Shown here: one piece after another, positions 1 to 8,617 of the stretch
Numbering within the stretch: position 1 is the first letter of the stretch
How the letters are laid out: every line of letters begins with the position of its first letter
NCBI GenBank assembly: GCA_910583605.1
Contig: CAJTXN010000008.1
Coordinates: 100,899-124,249, forward strand
Reading direction: 5' to 3'
From: an uncultured Lachnospiraceae bacterium
GTDB lineage: Bacteria > Bacillota > Clostridia > Lachnospirales > Lachnospiraceae
Length of the DNA: 23,351 bases
The notes under the pieces: generated by a model
Database searches by the model: none
What the model saw: only the letters and a program-made list of their open reading frames with translations
What the model was told of the DNA's origin: nothing
Translations under genes and position numbers: made by a program

Positions 1-47
1 ATTCTATCAAGACTGGAGCCATAGGAAACATGAAAGGAGATTTTAGT

Positions 48-341
48 ATGGAGCATATTATTTCGGATGAAACCATAGATTATGTGGGTATTCTTGCAAA
101 GCTGGAGCTTTCACCGCAGGAGAAGGAACAGGCGAAGAAGGATATGGGCAGTATGCTGGATTATATTGATAAATTAAACGAATTGGATACGGAAGGTGTG
201 GAACCGATGTCTCATGTATTTTCATCAACCAATGTGTTTCGGGAAGATATAGTGACAAACGGCGATGAACATGAAAAGATTCTTGCCAATGCGCCTGCTG
301 TAAAAGACGGCAGTTTTAAAGTGCCGAAGACGGTGCGGTAA
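48..341 (+). CDS. gatC: Asp/Glu-tRNA(Asn/Gln) amidotransferase subunit C
   Basis: GatC is the small subunit of the GatCAB complex, which converts Glu-tRNA(Gln) and/or Asp-tRNA(Asn) to the amidated forms in the cytoplasm; it wraps around GatA and stabilises the GatA-GatB pair. The 97-residue product has the family's usual length. The N-terminal helix with ISDETIDYVGILAKLELS, the helix ending in DYIDKLNELDTEGVEP and the C-terminal LANAPAVKDGSFKVPKTV are typical. I chose the ATG at 48 because AAAGGAG lies at 33-39, the right distance ahead; an in-frame ATG at 30 has no such site. gatA follows 26 bases later, so this is the first visible gene of a gatCAB operon. The promoter is not in the window. 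Confidence 0.96.
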   Translation: MEHIISDETIDYVGILAKLELSPQEKEQAKKDMGSMLDYIDKLNELDTEGVEPMSHVFSSTNVFREDIVTNGDEHEKILANAPAVKDGSFKVPKTVR

Positions 342-367
342 AAACAGATAAAGGAAGGAATTATCAT

Positions 368-1816
368 ATGAGTTTAATGAGTTTAACAGCCGTTGAGCTT
401 GGAAAAAAGATTAAGGCTCATGAGGTCAGTGTTCTGGATGCGGTTACGGAGGCGATTGCTGCCATCGAGGAAAAAGACGATACATTCGGTTGTTTTGTAA
501 CCGTAACAAAAGAGCAGGCATTGGAGCGGGCAAAAACGGTTCAGCAGCGGATAGATGAAGGAAAATTAACGGGACCATTGGCAGGAGTACCGGTAGCGAT
601 TAAAGATAATCTGTGTACGGAAGGGATTCTGACTACCTGCAGTTCGAAAATACTGGAAAACTTTGTACCTGTTTATACGGCAGAAGCAGTTGCAAAATTA
701 GAAGAAGCAGGAGCAATTATATTGGGAAAAACAAACATGGATGAATTTGCCATGGGAAGTACCACAGAAACTTCTGCTTTTGGGGTGACCAGAAATCCCC
801 ATAATCCACAGCATGTTCCGGGAGGTTCTTCCGGCGGTTCCTGTGCTGCTGTGGCAGCAGGGGAATGTTCCTGTGCACTGGGTTCAGACACTGGCGGCTC
901 TATTAGACAGCCAAGTTCTTTCTGCGGTGTGACTGGAATAAAACCGACGTATGGTACCGTGTCCAGATACGGGTTGATTGCTTACGGTTCTTCTCTGGAC
1001 CAGATTGGGCCTGTTGCAAAAGATGTAACGGATTGTGCGGTAATACTTGAAATTATTGCAGGACATGATTCTAAAGACAGTACCTCGATTTCGAGAGAAT
1101 CTTATGATTTTACCTCTGCGTTAGTGGATGATGTGAAAGGTATGAGAATCGGACTTCCGAGAGACTATTTTTCCGAGGGACTGGATGAGGAAGTAAAGAC
1201 CGCCGTATATAAAGCGGCAGAAATGCTTAGGGAAAAGGGTGCGATTGTAGAAGAATTTGAACTGGGACTGGTGGATTATGCCATTCCGGCCTATTATGTC
1301 ATTGCTTCTGCAGAAGCCAGTTCCAATCTGGAGCGGTTTGACGGGGTAAAATACGGATACCGGGCAAAGGAATCGGAAGGACTTCATAATATGTATAAAG
1401 TTACCAGAAGTGAAGGTTTCGGTCCGGAAGTGAAACGGAGGATCATGCTGGGGTCTTTTGTGCTGAGCAGCGGATATTATGATGCTTATTATTTAAAAGC
1501 CCTTCGGACAAAAGCGCTGATTAAAAAAGAATTTGACAAGGCATTTAAAACATATGACGTGATTCTTGGGCCGACGGCGCCGACAACGGCGCCGAAACTG
1601 GGAGAAAGTCTGTCAGACCCGCTGAAAATGTATCTGGGAGATATCTATACCATTTCCGTTAATCTGGCCGGACTTCCGGGGATTTCATTACCATGCGGGA
1701 AGGACTCCAAGGGACTGCCCATCGGATTGCAGATGATTGGAGACTGTTTTAAAGAAAATAATATTATCCGGGCCGCATATGCTTATGAATGCAGCAGGAA
1801 AGAACAGGAGGGTTAA
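368..1816 (+). CDS. gatA: Asp/Glu-tRNA(Asn/Gln) amidotransferase subunit A
   Basis: GatA is the glutaminase of GatCAB: it hydrolyses glutamine and passes ammonia through a tunnel to GatB. The 482-residue protein is an amidase-signature enzyme of normal length. The Ser-cisSer-Lys triad is intact: Lys79 in VAIKDN, Ser154 in PGGSSGGS and Ser178 in GSDTGGSIRQP, the same numbers as I recall for the well-studied Staphylococcus enzyme. The start at 368 is preceded by AGGAAGG at 352-358; an in-frame ATG four codons later is possible but less well spaced. The stop is separated from the gatB start by a single base, implying translational coupling. Confidence 0.98.
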   Translation: MSLMSLTAVELGKKIKAHEVSVLDAVTEAIAAIEEKDDTFGCFVTVTKEQALERAKTVQQRIDEGKLTGPLAGVPVAIKDNLCTEGILTTCSSKILENFVPVYTAEAVAKLEEAGAIILGKTNMDEFAMGSTTETSAFGVTRNPHNPQHVPGGSSGGSCAAVAAGECSCALGSDTGGSIRQPSSFCGVTGIKPTYGTVSRYGLIAYGSSLDQIGPVAKDVTDCAVILEIIAGHDSKDSTSISRESYDFTSALVDDVKGMRIGLPRDYFSEGLDEEVKTAVYKAAEMLREKGAIVEEFELGLVDYAIPAYYVIASAEASSNLERFDGVKYGYRAKESEGLHNMYKVTRSEGFGPEVKRRIMLGSFVLSSGYYDAYYLKALRTKALIKKEFDKAFKTYDVILGPTAPTTAPKLGESLSDPLKMYLGDIYTISVNLAGLPGISLPCGKDSKGLPIGLQMIGDCFKENNIIRAAYAYECSRKEQEG

Positions 1817-1817
1817 A

Positions 1818-3251
1818 ATGGCACAGTATGAAACAGTGATCGGACTGGAAGTGCATGTAGAATTAGCAACAAAAACAAAGATATTCTGCGGTTGTTCCAC
1901 GGAATTCGGCGGGGCGCCCAATACCCATACCTGTCCGGTCTGCACGGGTATGCCGGGTTCTCTTCCGGTATTGAATAAGCAGGTGGTAGAGTATGCCATG
2001 GCGGTGGGGCTGGCAACCAACTGTACCATAACGCAATATTGTAAATTTGACAGGAAAAATTATTTCTATCCCGATAATCCCCAGAACTACCAGATATCCC
2101 AGCTTTATCTGCCAATCTGCCGGAACGGGAAAGTAGAAATCAGTACAGGAAACGGTAAGAAATTCGTGGGCATCCATGAAATTCATATGGAGGAGGATGC
2201 CGGAAAATTAATTCATGATGAATGGGAAGACTGTTCCCTGGTGGATTATAACCGTTCCGGTGTTCCACTGATAGAAATTGTATCAGAGCCGGATATGCGT
2301 TCCGCGGAAGAGGTTATTGCGTATCTGGAAAAGCTGCGGCTGATCATTCAATATCTGGGAGCTTCCGACTGTAAATTAAACGAAGGCTCCATGCGGGCCG
2401 ATGTGAATCTGTCCGTAAGAGAAGCGGGAGCCGAAGCCTTCGGAACCCGTACGGAAATGAAAAACTTAAATTCTTTTAAGGCAATTGCCAGAGCCATTGA
2501 AAATGAACGGGAGCGGCAGATTGAGCTGATTGAAGAGGGAAAATCAGTGGAGCAGGAAACCAGACGGTGGGATGACAATAAGGAATATTCTTATGCCATG
2601 CGTTCCAAGGAAGATGCCAAAGATTACCGTTATTTTCCGGAACCGGATCTGGTACCGATTCTGATCAGTGACCAGTGGATAGAACAGGTAAGAAACAGCC
2701 AGCCGGAATTCAGGGATGAAAAAATGGAAAGGTATACCAGAGAATATCATATACCGGAATATGATGCGGATATTATTACGTCTTCCAAGAAACTGGCAGA
2801 TTTATTTGAAGAATCTGTTGCACTGGGCGGAAATGCAAAAAAAGTAAGCAATTATCTGATGGGTGAAACCATGCGTCTGTTGAAGGAGCATGAAATGGAG
2901 CCGGAGGATATCAGATTTTCACCGGAGAACCTGACAAGATTAATCGGTCTGATTGATGCGGGAACCATTAACAGTTCTGTTGCAAAAGAAGTATTTGAAA
3001 AAATTTTTCTGGAAGATATCAATCCGGAGAGTTATGTGGAAGAACAAGGACTGAAAATGAATAATGATGAAGACGGTCTGCGGTCTGTGATTGAGGATGT
3101 CATTGCAGGAAATCCCCAGTCGGTAGAGGATTTTCACAATGGTAAGGAAAAGGCAATGGGATTTCTGGTTGGCCAGACGATGAAAGCAACCGGAGGAAAA
3201 GCCAATCCGGGTATCATTAATAAGATATTAAAAGAATTATTAAATAAATAA
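1818..3251 (+). CDS. gatB: Asp/Glu-tRNA(Asn/Gln) amidotransferase subunit B
   Basis: GatB binds the misacylated tRNA, activates the side-chain carboxylate with ATP and receives ammonia from GatA. The 477-residue product starts with the family motif VIGLEVHVEL and carries a four-cysteine zinc site (Cys24, Cys26, Cys39, Cys42) that some GatB proteins have and others lack. The N-terminal cradle and kinase domain is followed by the helical and YqeY-like tail, ending in GGKANPGIINKILKELLNK, which binds the tRNA elbow. The reading frame stays open upstream to 1737 inside gatA, but CAGGAGGG at 1805-1812 and the conserved N-terminus fix the start at 1818. A complete gatCAB operon suggests indirect formation of Gln-tRNA or Asn-tRNA in this organism. 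Confidence 0.97.
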   Translation: MAQYETVIGLEVHVELATKTKIFCGCSTEFGGAPNTHTCPVCTGMPGSLPVLNKQVVEYAMAVGLATNCTITQYCKFDRKNYFYPDNPQNYQISQLYLPICRNGKVEISTGNGKKFVGIHEIHMEEDAGKLIHDEWEDCSLVDYNRSGVPLIEIVSEPDMRSAEEVIAYLEKLRLIIQYLGASDCKLNEGSMRADVNLSVREAGAEAFGTRTEMKNLNSFKAIARAIENERERQIELIEEGKSVEQETRRWDDNKEYSYAMRSKEDAKDYRYFPEPDLVPILISDQWIEQVRNSQPEFRDEKMERYTREYHIPEYDADIITSSKKLADLFEESVALGGNAKKVSNYLMGETMRLLKEHEMEPEDIRFSPENLTRLIGLIDAGTINSSVAKEVFEKIFLEDINPESYVEEQGLKMNNDEDGLRSVIEDVIAGNPQSVEDFHNGKEKAMGFLVGQTMKATGGKANPGIINKILKELLNK

Positions 3252-3314
3252 AAAACAAATTTCTTAGTTTTACTGATATATCAAAAGTTATCAGAATAAT
3301 TTCTAAAATATGAT

Positions 3315-3343
3315 TTGATTTTGCAAATGCCTTGTATTATAAT
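3315..3343 (+). promoter_or_regulatory. Sigma-A-type promoter of the pur cluster
   Basis: TTGATT at 3315-3320 and a perfect TATAAT at 3338-3343 are separated by exactly 17 bases. This predicts transcription start near 3350 and a leader of only about 45 nt before purC. That leader is too short for a purine riboswitch, and I see no such aptamer. Confidence 0.75.
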
Positions 3344-3394
3344 CTACGGTGTATAATGCAAATTTAATTTCAAGATAAAGGACAGGTGGAATCA

Positions 3395-4099
3395 ATGAAG
3401 AAGTTAGAATTACTCTATGAAGGAAAAGCAAAAAAGGTTTGGACAACAGAAGACGAAGATGTGTTAATCGTTGATTACAAAGATGATGCAACTGCATTTA
3501 ACGGTGAGAAAAAAGGAACGATTGTCGGAAAAGGTGTCGTTAATAACCGTATGACCAATCATGTATTTAAGATTCTGGAAACCAAGGGAGTACCGACTCA
3601 TCTGGTGGAAGAATTAAGCGACAGGGAAACCGCCGTGAAAAAGGTTGAAATCGTACCTTTGGAAGTAATCATCCGTAACGTTGCAGCCGGAAGCTTTTCA
3701 AAGAAACTGGGTATCGAAGAAGGCAGAAAACTGCTGGAACCGACATTGGAGTTCAGCTATAAAGACGATGCCCTTGGAGATCCGATGATCAATGATTATT
3801 ATGCAATCGGTATCGGTGCGGCTACCCGTGAAGAAATCGATAAGATTACCGAATATGCTTTTAAGGTAAATGAAGTATTAAAAGAGTATTTCTTAGGCGC
3901 CGGCATGGAACTGATTGATTTTAAGATTGAATTCGGAAGATATCATGGAGATATTATTCTGGCAGATGAGATTTCACCTGATACATGCAGATTATGGGAC
4001 GTAAATACCCATGAGAAGCTGGATAAAGACAGATTCAGAAGAGATTTGGGAAATGTGGAAGAGGCATATAATGAAGTCTTTAAGCGTTTAGGTTTATAG
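3395..4099 (+). CDS. purC: Phosphoribosylaminoimidazole-succinocarboxamide synthase
   Basis: PurC (SAICAR synthetase) joins CAIR and aspartate using ATP, the eighth step of IMP synthesis. The 234-residue product is a normal-length stand-alone enzyme. It shows the N-terminal LLYEGKAKKVW strand and P-loop-like segment, the IIRNVAAGSFSKKLG motif, and the signature around GRYHGDIILADEISPDTCR that binds substrate and nucleotide. An in-frame GTG lies three codons upstream, but AGGTGG at 3384-3389 overlaps that codon and is ideally spaced for the ATG at 3395, so I use the ATG. It is the first gene after the promoter, with purF 35 bases downstream. Confidence 0.97.
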   Translation: MKKLELLYEGKAKKVWTTEDEDVLIVDYKDDATAFNGEKKGTIVGKGVVNNRMTNHVFKILETKGVPTHLVEELSDRETAVKKVEIVPLEVIIRNVAAGSFSKKLGIEEGRKLLEPTLEFSYKDDALGDPMINDYYAIGIGAATREEIDKITEYAFKVNEVLKEYFLGAGMELIDFKIEFGRYHGDIILADEISPDTCRLWDVNTHEKLDKDRFRRDLGNVEEAYNEVFKRLGL

Positions 4100-4134
4100 A
4101 TTATATATTAACTGCCTCTGCATGGAGGATTAAT

Positions 4135-5583
4135 ATGAATGAAATTCACGCTCAGCAGGAATATGACAGAGATGACAGCCTTCACGAAGAATGTGGTGTG
4201 TTTGGAATGTATGATCTGGATGGAAATGATGTAGCTGGCTCCATTTACTATGGATTGTTTGCACTGCAGCATCGGGGACAGGAAAGCTGCGGAATTGCCG
4301 TCAGCGATACGGAAGGCCCCAAGGGTGCGGCAAAAGTTCATAAAGGAATGGGACTGGTAAATGAAGTATTCACACCGGATATGCTGGATTCCTTAAAGGG
4401 TAATATCGGTGTGGGACATACCAGATATTCCACGGCAGGCAGCAGTACCAGGGAAAATGCACAGCCCCTGCTGTTAAATTATGTAAAAGGGATTTTGGGA
4501 CTGGCACACAATGGAAACCTGATCAATGCGGCAGAGTTAAGAAAAGAACTGGAATATACCGGCGCCATTTTTCAAACTACCATTGATTCCGAAGTCATCG
4601 CTTATCATATTGCCAGGGCAAGAATTCAGACATCCTCGGTAGAAGAGGCTGTTATGGCGGCAATGGACAAGATAAAGGGAGCCTATTCCCTGATCGTTAT
4701 GAGTCCGAGAAAATTAATCGGAGCAAGAGATCCCTATGGTTTCAAACCGCTCTGTATCGGCAGGCGGGATCACGCATATATACTGGCATCGGAAACCTGC
4801 GCTCTGGATACCATCGGGGCGGAATTTGTCAGGGATGTGGAACCGGGAGAAGTGGTTACCATCTGTGAACAGGGAATTCTTTCCGATAAGAGCAGATGTC
4901 TGCCAAAGGAAAAGGAAGCCAGATGTATTTTTGAATATATTTATTTTTCACGGCCGGACAGCATAATCGACGGTGTTTCCGTGTACCATTCCAGAATCCA
5001 GGCAGGGAAATTTCTGGCGATGGACCATCCGGCGGAAGCGGATTTGGTAGTTGGCGTACCGGAATCCGGAAATGCTGCGGCGCTGGGTTTTTCTTTGCAG
5101 TCGGGAATTCCGTATGGAACTGCATTTGTAAAAAACGGATATGTTGGAAGAACTTTCATCAAACCGAAGCAGAGCAGCCGGGAGTCCGGTGTACGCGTGA
5201 AACTGAATGTTCTGACCGAAGCGGTAAAAGGGAAACGGGTGGTGATGATCGATGATTCCATCGTCAGGGGAACCACTTCTGACCGGATTGTGAGTATGCT
5301 GAAAAGCGCCGGTGCAAAAGAGGTTCATGTAAGGATCAGTTCGCCGCCGTTTCTGCATGAATGTTATTTTGGAACGGATATACCTTCCAAAGACCAGTTA
5401 ATCGCAAATGGCAGAACGGTAGAGGAGATTCGAAAGATTATAGGCGCCGATTCATTAGGGTATCTGGAGTTTGACCGTTTATCCGAAATGGTAAACGGAC
5501 TCCCCATCTGCACCGGATGTTTTAACGGAGAATATCCGATGGAACCGCCGAAAGAGGATATCCGCGGTGAATATGAAAAGTAA
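4135..5583 (+). CDS. purF: Amidophosphoribosyltransferase (canonical copy)
   Basis: PurF commits PRPP to purine synthesis by replacing pyrophosphate with ammonia taken from glutamine. The 482-residue protein has a 19-residue propeptide ending in HEE, then Cys20 in CGVFG, the expected Ntn nucleophile after self-cleavage. Glutamine-site motifs GHTRYST and AHNGNL are present. The PRPP loop VVMIDDSIVRGTTSDR lies at about residues 369-384. Cysteines in ARCIFEY, HECYFG and CTGC (Cys459, Cys462) match the 4Fe-4S ligands of the Bacillus-type oxygen-sensitive enzyme, fitting an anaerobe. GGAGG precedes the start. It sits between purC and purB; a second PurF-like gene follows purB. Confidence 0.97.
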   Translation: MNEIHAQQEYDRDDSLHEECGVFGMYDLDGNDVAGSIYYGLFALQHRGQESCGIAVSDTEGPKGAAKVHKGMGLVNEVFTPDMLDSLKGNIGVGHTRYSTAGSSTRENAQPLLLNYVKGILGLAHNGNLINAAELRKELEYTGAIFQTTIDSEVIAYHIARARIQTSSVEEAVMAAMDKIKGAYSLIVMSPRKLIGARDPYGFKPLCIGRRDHAYILASETCALDTIGAEFVRDVEPGEVVTICEQGILSDKSRCLPKEKEARCIFEYIYFSRPDSIIDGVSVYHSRIQAGKFLAMDHPAEADLVVGVPESGNAAALGFSLQSGIPYGTAFVKNGYVGRTFIKPKQSSRESGVRVKLNVLTEAVKGKRVVMIDDSIVRGTTSDRIVSMLKSAGAKEVHVRISSPPFLHECYFGTDIPSKDQLIANGRTVEEIRKIIGADSLGYLEFDRLSEMVNGLPICTGCFNGEYPMEPPKEDIRGEYEK

Positions 5584-5620
5584 TGAAGAGAATGGAACAT
5601 ACAATGAGGTAGAAACAGAG

Positions 5621-5653
5621 AATGCCATGGGAACATAATGTGCCCATGACATT
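5621..5653 (+). other. Stem-loop in the purF-purB intergenic spacer
   Basis: AATG-c-CATGGG at 5621-5631 pairs with CCCATG-a-CATT at 5643-5653 around a roughly 11-base loop, with one A/C bulge. No U-run follows, so it does not look like an intrinsic terminator. It may be an mRNA processing or stability element between purF and purB; the role is inference. Confidence 0.45.
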
Positions 5654-5693
5654 GTCATTTAGAAAAGATAGCAAGTAAAAGGAGATAAACAGA

Positions 5694-7124
5694 ATGTACG
5701 ATAAGTATCAAAGCCCGCTTTCGGAGCGATATGCCAGTAAGGAAATGCAGTATATTTTTTCACCGGATATGAAGTTTAAGACCTGGAGAAAATTGTGGAT
5801 TGCCCTTGCGGAAACGGAACAGGAACTGGGACTGAATATTACGGATGAACAGATTGCGGAACTGAAAGAGCATGCAGAGGATATTAACTACGAGGTGGCA
5901 AAGGAAAGAGAAGCACTGGTCAGACATGATGTTATGTCCCATGTATATGCTTACGGAGTACAATGCCCGAAAGCAAAAGGTATTATTCATCTGGGAGCGA
6001 CTTCCTGTTATGTGGGGGACAATACAGATATCATTATCATGACGGAAGCGTTAAAACTGGTTCGGAAAAAATTACTGAATGTACTTAATGAACTTGCAAA
6101 ATTTGCGGATACTTATAAAGCACAGCCGACACTGGCATTTACCCATTTTCAGCCGGCACAGCCTACAACGGTTGGAAAACGTGCGGCGCTCTGGATGATG
6201 GAACTGAAACTGGATTTGGACGACCTGGATTACGTGATTGACAGTATGAGCCTGCTGGGCTGCAAAGGTACCACCGGAACACAGGCAAGTTTTCTGGAAC
6301 TGTTTGAAGGAGACCAGGATAAAATCCGGCAGATTGACGGAAAGATTGCTGCAAAAATGGGATTTGAAAAATGTCAGCCGGTATCCGGCCAGACTTATTC
6401 CAGAAAAGTGGATACCAGAGTATTAAATGTTCTGGCAGGAATTGCGGCAAGCGCACATAAATTCTCCAATGACATCCGTCTGCTGCAGCATTTGAAGGAA
6501 GTGGAAGAGCCGTTTGAAAAGAATCAGATTGGTTCCTCTGCCATGGCATATAAGAGAAATCCTATGCGAAGCGAGAGAATAGCATCCCTGGCTAATTATG
6601 TAATGGTAGATGCGCTGAACCCTGCCATTACATCCGCAACCCAGTGGTTTGAACGTACACTGGATGACTCTGCCAATAAGAGACTGAGTGTACCGGAGGC
6701 TTTTCTGGCGGTGGACGGAATCTTAGACCTGTATCTGAATGTGGTAGACGGTCTGGTGGTTTATCCAAAAGTAATTGAAAAGCGGCTGATGGCGGAACTT
6801 CCGTTTATGGCAACCGAAAACATTATGATGGATGCGGTAAAAGCAGGAGGAGACAGACAGGAGTTGCATGAGGAAATCAGAAAATTATCCATGATAGCCG
6901 GAAAGAACGTAAAACAGGAGGGAATGGATAATAATCTCTTGGAACTGATCGCAGAAAATCCGAAGTTCGGCATGAGTCTGGAGGAATTGAAAAAGTCCAT
7001 GGACCCGGCCAGATATGTGGGACGTTCCAAAGAGCAGGTGGAAGAATTTTTAGCAGAAGTGATTCAGCCGATTCTGGAACAAAATCAGGAGTTATTAGGA
7101 TTGACGGCAACGATTAACGTATAA
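5694..7124 (+). CDS. purB: Adenylosuccinate lyase
   Basis: PurB removes fumarate at two points of purine synthesis: from SAICAR to give AICAR, and from adenylosuccinate to give AMP. The 476-residue product belongs to the fumarase/aspartase superfamily. It has the early active-site histidine region THFQPAQPTTVGKR (about residue 150) and the hallmark loop GSSAMAYKRNPMRSE (about residues 280-295), which bears the catalytic serine and substrate-binding residues. The last third is helical, as in the family. AAGGAGA lies well placed before the ATG. The 110-base gap from purF holds a stem-loop but no obvious promoter, so it is probably co-transcribed with purC-purF; its substrate SAICAR is the product of PurC. 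Confidence 0.97.
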   Translation: MYDKYQSPLSERYASKEMQYIFSPDMKFKTWRKLWIALAETEQELGLNITDEQIAELKEHAEDINYEVAKEREALVRHDVMSHVYAYGVQCPKAKGIIHLGATSCYVGDNTDIIIMTEALKLVRKKLLNVLNELAKFADTYKAQPTLAFTHFQPAQPTTVGKRAALWMMELKLDLDDLDYVIDSMSLLGCKGTTGTQASFLELFEGDQDKIRQIDGKIAAKMGFEKCQPVSGQTYSRKVDTRVLNVLAGIAASAHKFSNDIRLLQHLKEVEEPFEKNQIGSSAMAYKRNPMRSERIASLANYVMVDALNPAITSATQWFERTLDDSANKRLSVPEAFLAVDGILDLYLNVVDGLVVYPKVIEKRLMAELPFMATENIMMDAVKAGGDRQELHEEIRKLSMIAGKNVKQEGMDNNLLELIAENPKFGMSLEELKKSMDPARYVGRSKEQVEEFLAEVIQPILEQNQELLGLTATINV

Positions 7125-7148
7125 TTTGAGTGGAAAGGACAGAAAAAC

Positions 7149-8552
7149 ATGGGTGGATTTTTTGGAGTTGCATCTAAAAACGACTGTGTATTTGATTTAT
7201 TTTTTGGAACGGATTATCATTCCCATTTAGGAACCAGAAGAGGTGGAATGGCAGTATATGGAGCAGACGGTTTTGACCGTGCGATTCATAATATTGAGAA
7301 TTCTCCTTTTCGGACAAAATTCGAATCAGAAGTAAACGAAATGAAAGGATATATGGGAATCGGCTGTATATCCGATTATGAGCCCCAGCCTCTGATTGTG
7401 CGTTCCCATCACGGAACTTTTGCAATCACTACTGTTGGCAAAATCAATAATACCGATGATATCGTAAAGAATATATTTGATACCGGACATTCTCATTTCC
7501 TGGAGATGAGCGGCGGTGATATAAACGCAACAGAGTTAGTGGCGGCGATTATCAATCAGAAGGAGAATATGATAGACGGTATCCGGTATGCTCAGGAGAT
7601 AATTGAGGGTTCCATGACCATACTGGTTATGACACCCAGGGGAATCTTTGCGGCAAGGGATAAGTGGGGAAGAACACCAGTTGCCATTGGAAAAAAGGAA
7701 GATGGATATTGTGCCTCCTTTGAAGCCTTTGCATATCTGAATCTCGGTTATACGGATTATAAAGAACTGGGACCGGGTGAAATCGTTATTATGACGCCGG
7801 AAGAGGTGAGAACCGTTGCGGCGCCGGGCAAGGATATGAAAATATGTACATTTTTGTGGATTTATTACGGATATCCTTCTTCCAGTTATGAAGGCGTCAG
7901 TGTAGAGCAGATGCGTTATAACTGCGGTGCGAAACTGGCAGGCAGGGACAATGTAAAGCCGGATATCGTAGCCGGAGTACCGGATTCCGGTACGGCTCAT
8001 GCAGTGGGATATGCCAATGCGTCCGGGATTCCGTTTTCCCGTCCGTTTATTAAATATACGCCTACATGGCCGCGTTCGTTTATGCCGACGATTCAGAGTA
8101 AGAGAGATCTCATTGCGAAAATGAAGCTGATTCCGGTGCATGACCTGATTAAGGATAAGAGCCTGTTATTGATTGATGATTCTATCGTAAGAGGAACCCA
8201 GTTACGGGAAACAACAGAATTTCTCTATCAGAGCGGAGCCAAAGAGGTTCATATTCGTCCGGCGTGTCCGCCTCTTGTATATGGCTGCAAATTTCTGAAT
8301 TTCTCCCGTTCTACTTCGGAAATGGATCTGATTACAAGAAGGGTAATTCAGAAGCTTGAAGGAGAGAAATCAGAGCAGGTACTGCCGGAATATACCAATC
8401 CGGAATCGGAACGTTACCAGACCATGATTGAGGAAATTCGGAAGCAGCTTAATTTTACATCATTGCGTTATCACCGGCTGGATGATATGATTGAGTCTGT
8501 GGGAATTGATAAGTGTAAACTTTGTACGTATTGCTGGGATGGAAAAGATTGA
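7149..8552 (+). CDS. PurF-like protein without the catalytic cysteine
   Basis: This 467-residue protein has the two-domain plan of amidophosphoribosyltransferase. The PRPP loop LLLIDDSIVRGTQLRE is intact at about residues 338-353, and cysteines in ICTFLW, VYGCKF and CKLCTYC match the Fe-S ligands of PurF. The Ntn half is altered: the N-terminus reads MGGFFG where PurF has CGVFG, so Gly2 replaces the nucleophile. There is no propeptide, and by eye GHTRYST, AHNGNL and the TDSE region are replaced by unrelated residues (nearest equivalents SDYEPQP, TVGKI and NATE). Cys13 is out of register. I infer loss of glutaminase activity; it may use free ammonia, partner another protein, regulate PurF, or use another PRPP acceptor. 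It sits 24 bases after purB, before the operon terminator. Confidence 0.88.
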   Translation: MGGFFGVASKNDCVFDLFFGTDYHSHLGTRRGGMAVYGADGFDRAIHNIENSPFRTKFESEVNEMKGYMGIGCISDYEPQPLIVRSHHGTFAITTVGKINNTDDIVKNIFDTGHSHFLEMSGGDINATELVAAIINQKENMIDGIRYAQEIIEGSMTILVMTPRGIFAARDKWGRTPVAIGKKEDGYCASFEAFAYLNLGYTDYKELGPGEIVIMTPEEVRTVAAPGKDMKICTFLWIYYGYPSSSYEGVSVEQMRYNCGAKLAGRDNVKPDIVAGVPDSGTAHAVGYANASGIPFSRPFIKYTPTWPRSFMPTIQSKRDLIAKMKLIPVHDLIKDKSLLLIDDSIVRGTQLRETTEFLYQSGAKEVHIRPACPPLVYGCKFLNFSRSTSEMDLITRRVIQKLEGEKSEQVLPEYTNPESERYQTMIEEIRKQLNFTSLRYHRLDDMIESVGIDKCKLCTYCWDGKD

Positions 8553-8578
8553 AAAAAAGCAGCCTCGGCTGCTTTTTT
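8553..8578 (+). terminator. Intrinsic terminator of the pur cluster
   Basis: AAAAAAGCAGC pairs with GCTGCTTTTTT around a CTCG loop, starting directly after the stop codon of the PurF-like gene. A G/C-rich core with a six-T run is a textbook Rho-independent terminator; the A-run on the left could make it act on both strands. Confidence 0.92.
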
Positions 8579-8617
8579 CTATAAGATATTATAGTTAAAG
8601 TCAGGTGAGAACAGCAT

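Noticed and set aside
1..47. Tail of an upstream gene
   Set aside because: Two frames are open into this edge, one stopping at 44-46, but the stretch is too short to assign to any protein.
1737..1817. N-terminal extension of GatB inside gatA
   Set aside because: The extension is unlike GatB, overlaps gatA coding sequence, and a strong ribosome site marks 1818.
3273..3294. CTGATA/TATCAG hairpin after gatB as a terminator
   Set aside because: Only six A/T-rich pairs with a 10-base loop and no proper U-run; too weak to call.
3344..3394. Purine riboswitch or PurR box ahead of purC
   Set aside because: The predicted leader is about 45 nt and shows neither the purine aptamer core nor a paired PurBox.
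7536..8141. 201-codon open frame on the minus strand opposite the PurF-like gene
   Set aside because: Lies wholly within a conserved coding gene and its translation is Arg/His/Cys-rich without family resemblance.
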